Source: Typha latifolia
Taxonomy: Eukaryota > Streptophyta > Magnoliopsida > Poales > Typhaceae
DNA: 64,000 bases
Direction: 5' to 3'
Assembly: GCA_019914945.1 (NCBI GenBank)
Contig: CM034111.1
Coordinates: 3,162,001 to 3,226,000 of the forward strand
Shown here: one piece after another, positions 63,611 to 64,000 of the stretch
Layout: each line of letters opens with the position of its first letter
Numbering within the stretch: the stretch's first letter is position 1
Made by a program: the position numbers and the translations under genes
Notes under the pieces: model-generated
The model's database searches: none
Told to the model about the DNA's origin: nothing
The model's input: only the letters and a program-made list of their open reading frames with translations

Positions 63611-64000
63611 AGAGAAACTTACCTCACAATCACACAAGCTATGAAAAAATTCTTGAAGAAGATTATTACGGGAGCTCTACACTACGTTCGTCACCGTCAA
63701 ATAAGATCACCGAAGTAGAAGTTGTTAAGAAAATCAAAAGAGAGAAAGACAGAATAAAAATGGCTACGGTTGAAGTAGTTGAGAGTTGAGAGAAAGAAGT
63801 GTTAAACACACATGAGGGTTTTAGAAATATTTTTTAGAAATATTTAAAGGATGAAGATAAGAAAAAGACAAAAAAAAAGATTAAATGACAAAACATGATT
63901 TGATTGAAATTAGAGAAAATGACAAACGAAAATTAGTCATTAGTTGTTATTCCAATTTTAACTAATGACAAATGAGTTGTCATTCAAAAAATGACAAATG

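Larger units (their letters stand above)
59642..64000. mobile_element. inverted-duplication (palindromic) derivative of a BED/DUF659 hAT transposon
   Basis: The left arm 60052-61725 is the reverse complement of 62344-64000, with small indels. The loop is 618 bp (61726-62343). Outward from the loop each arm has a BED zinc-finger coding start, an AT-rich array of roughly 160-bp units, and a TTTGTCATT/AATGACAAA-rich terminal stretch. The left outer edge is probably near 59642, where GGCACG-rich sequence starts. The right edge is outside the window, so flanking duplications cannot be tested. The loop continues the transposase from the right arm only. Neither arm holds a complete transposase. Confidence 0.8.

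Noticed and set aside
1..64000. CRISPR arrays, operons or defence islands
   Set aside because: The window is plant nuclear DNA with spliced genes; the tandem repeats seen have no spacer structure.

Overview
This is a window of plant nuclear DNA, most likely from a monocot. The genes carry many short exons in long AT-rich introns with GT-AG boundaries. First exons are GC-rich, a gradient common in monocots, and the proteins resemble their rice counterparts closely. I cannot fix the species. A commelinid such as pineapple would fit, but that is a guess. There are no operons, CRISPR arrays or prokaryotic features.

Layout. 1-1501: upstream region with G-box motifs and a pyrimidine tract. 1502-5751 (+): five-exon type-C heterotrimeric G-protein gamma subunit (DEP1/GS3/AGG3 class), 514 aa, whose Cys-rich tail carries a 21-bp in-frame minisatellite. 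8653-9069 (-): intronless COPT5-type copper transporter. 11368-23331 (+): antiquitin aldehyde dehydrogenase ALDH7 in 14 exons, 509 aa, with a GC-AG first intron. 27251-27649 (+): single-exon DUF1677 protein. 29766-30446: non-autonomous hAT-type element with an 8-bp target duplication. 32264-39042 (+): CID7-like protein with PAM2, CUE, DUF1771 and Smr domains, 550 aa. 41409-50218 (+): class 3 (DAG-lipase-like) lipase, 661 aa, with a second short hAT-type element in intron 5. 51095-58251 (-): the last eight exons of a RECQL3-type RecQ helicase, converging on the lipase. About 59640 to the right edge: a large inverted duplication built from the 5' half of a BED/DUF659 hAT transposon.

I assembled exons by hand from splice signals, reading-frame phase and remembered family sequence. 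Within each of the four multi-exon genes the phases close exactly (515, 510, 551 and 662 codons including stop). The RecQ exons also stay in frame (425 codons including stop), but the exons for helicase motifs 0-V were not found to their right.

The genes are functionally unrelated neighbours: G-protein signalling, copper export from the vacuole, aldehyde detoxification, poly(A)-binding-protein interaction, lipid hydrolysis and DNA repair. There is no sign of a gene cluster. The most unusual items are the repeat-expanded gamma-subunit tail, the transposon palindrome beside the RecQ gene, and a family of GA/CT-rich insertions found in introns of three genes.
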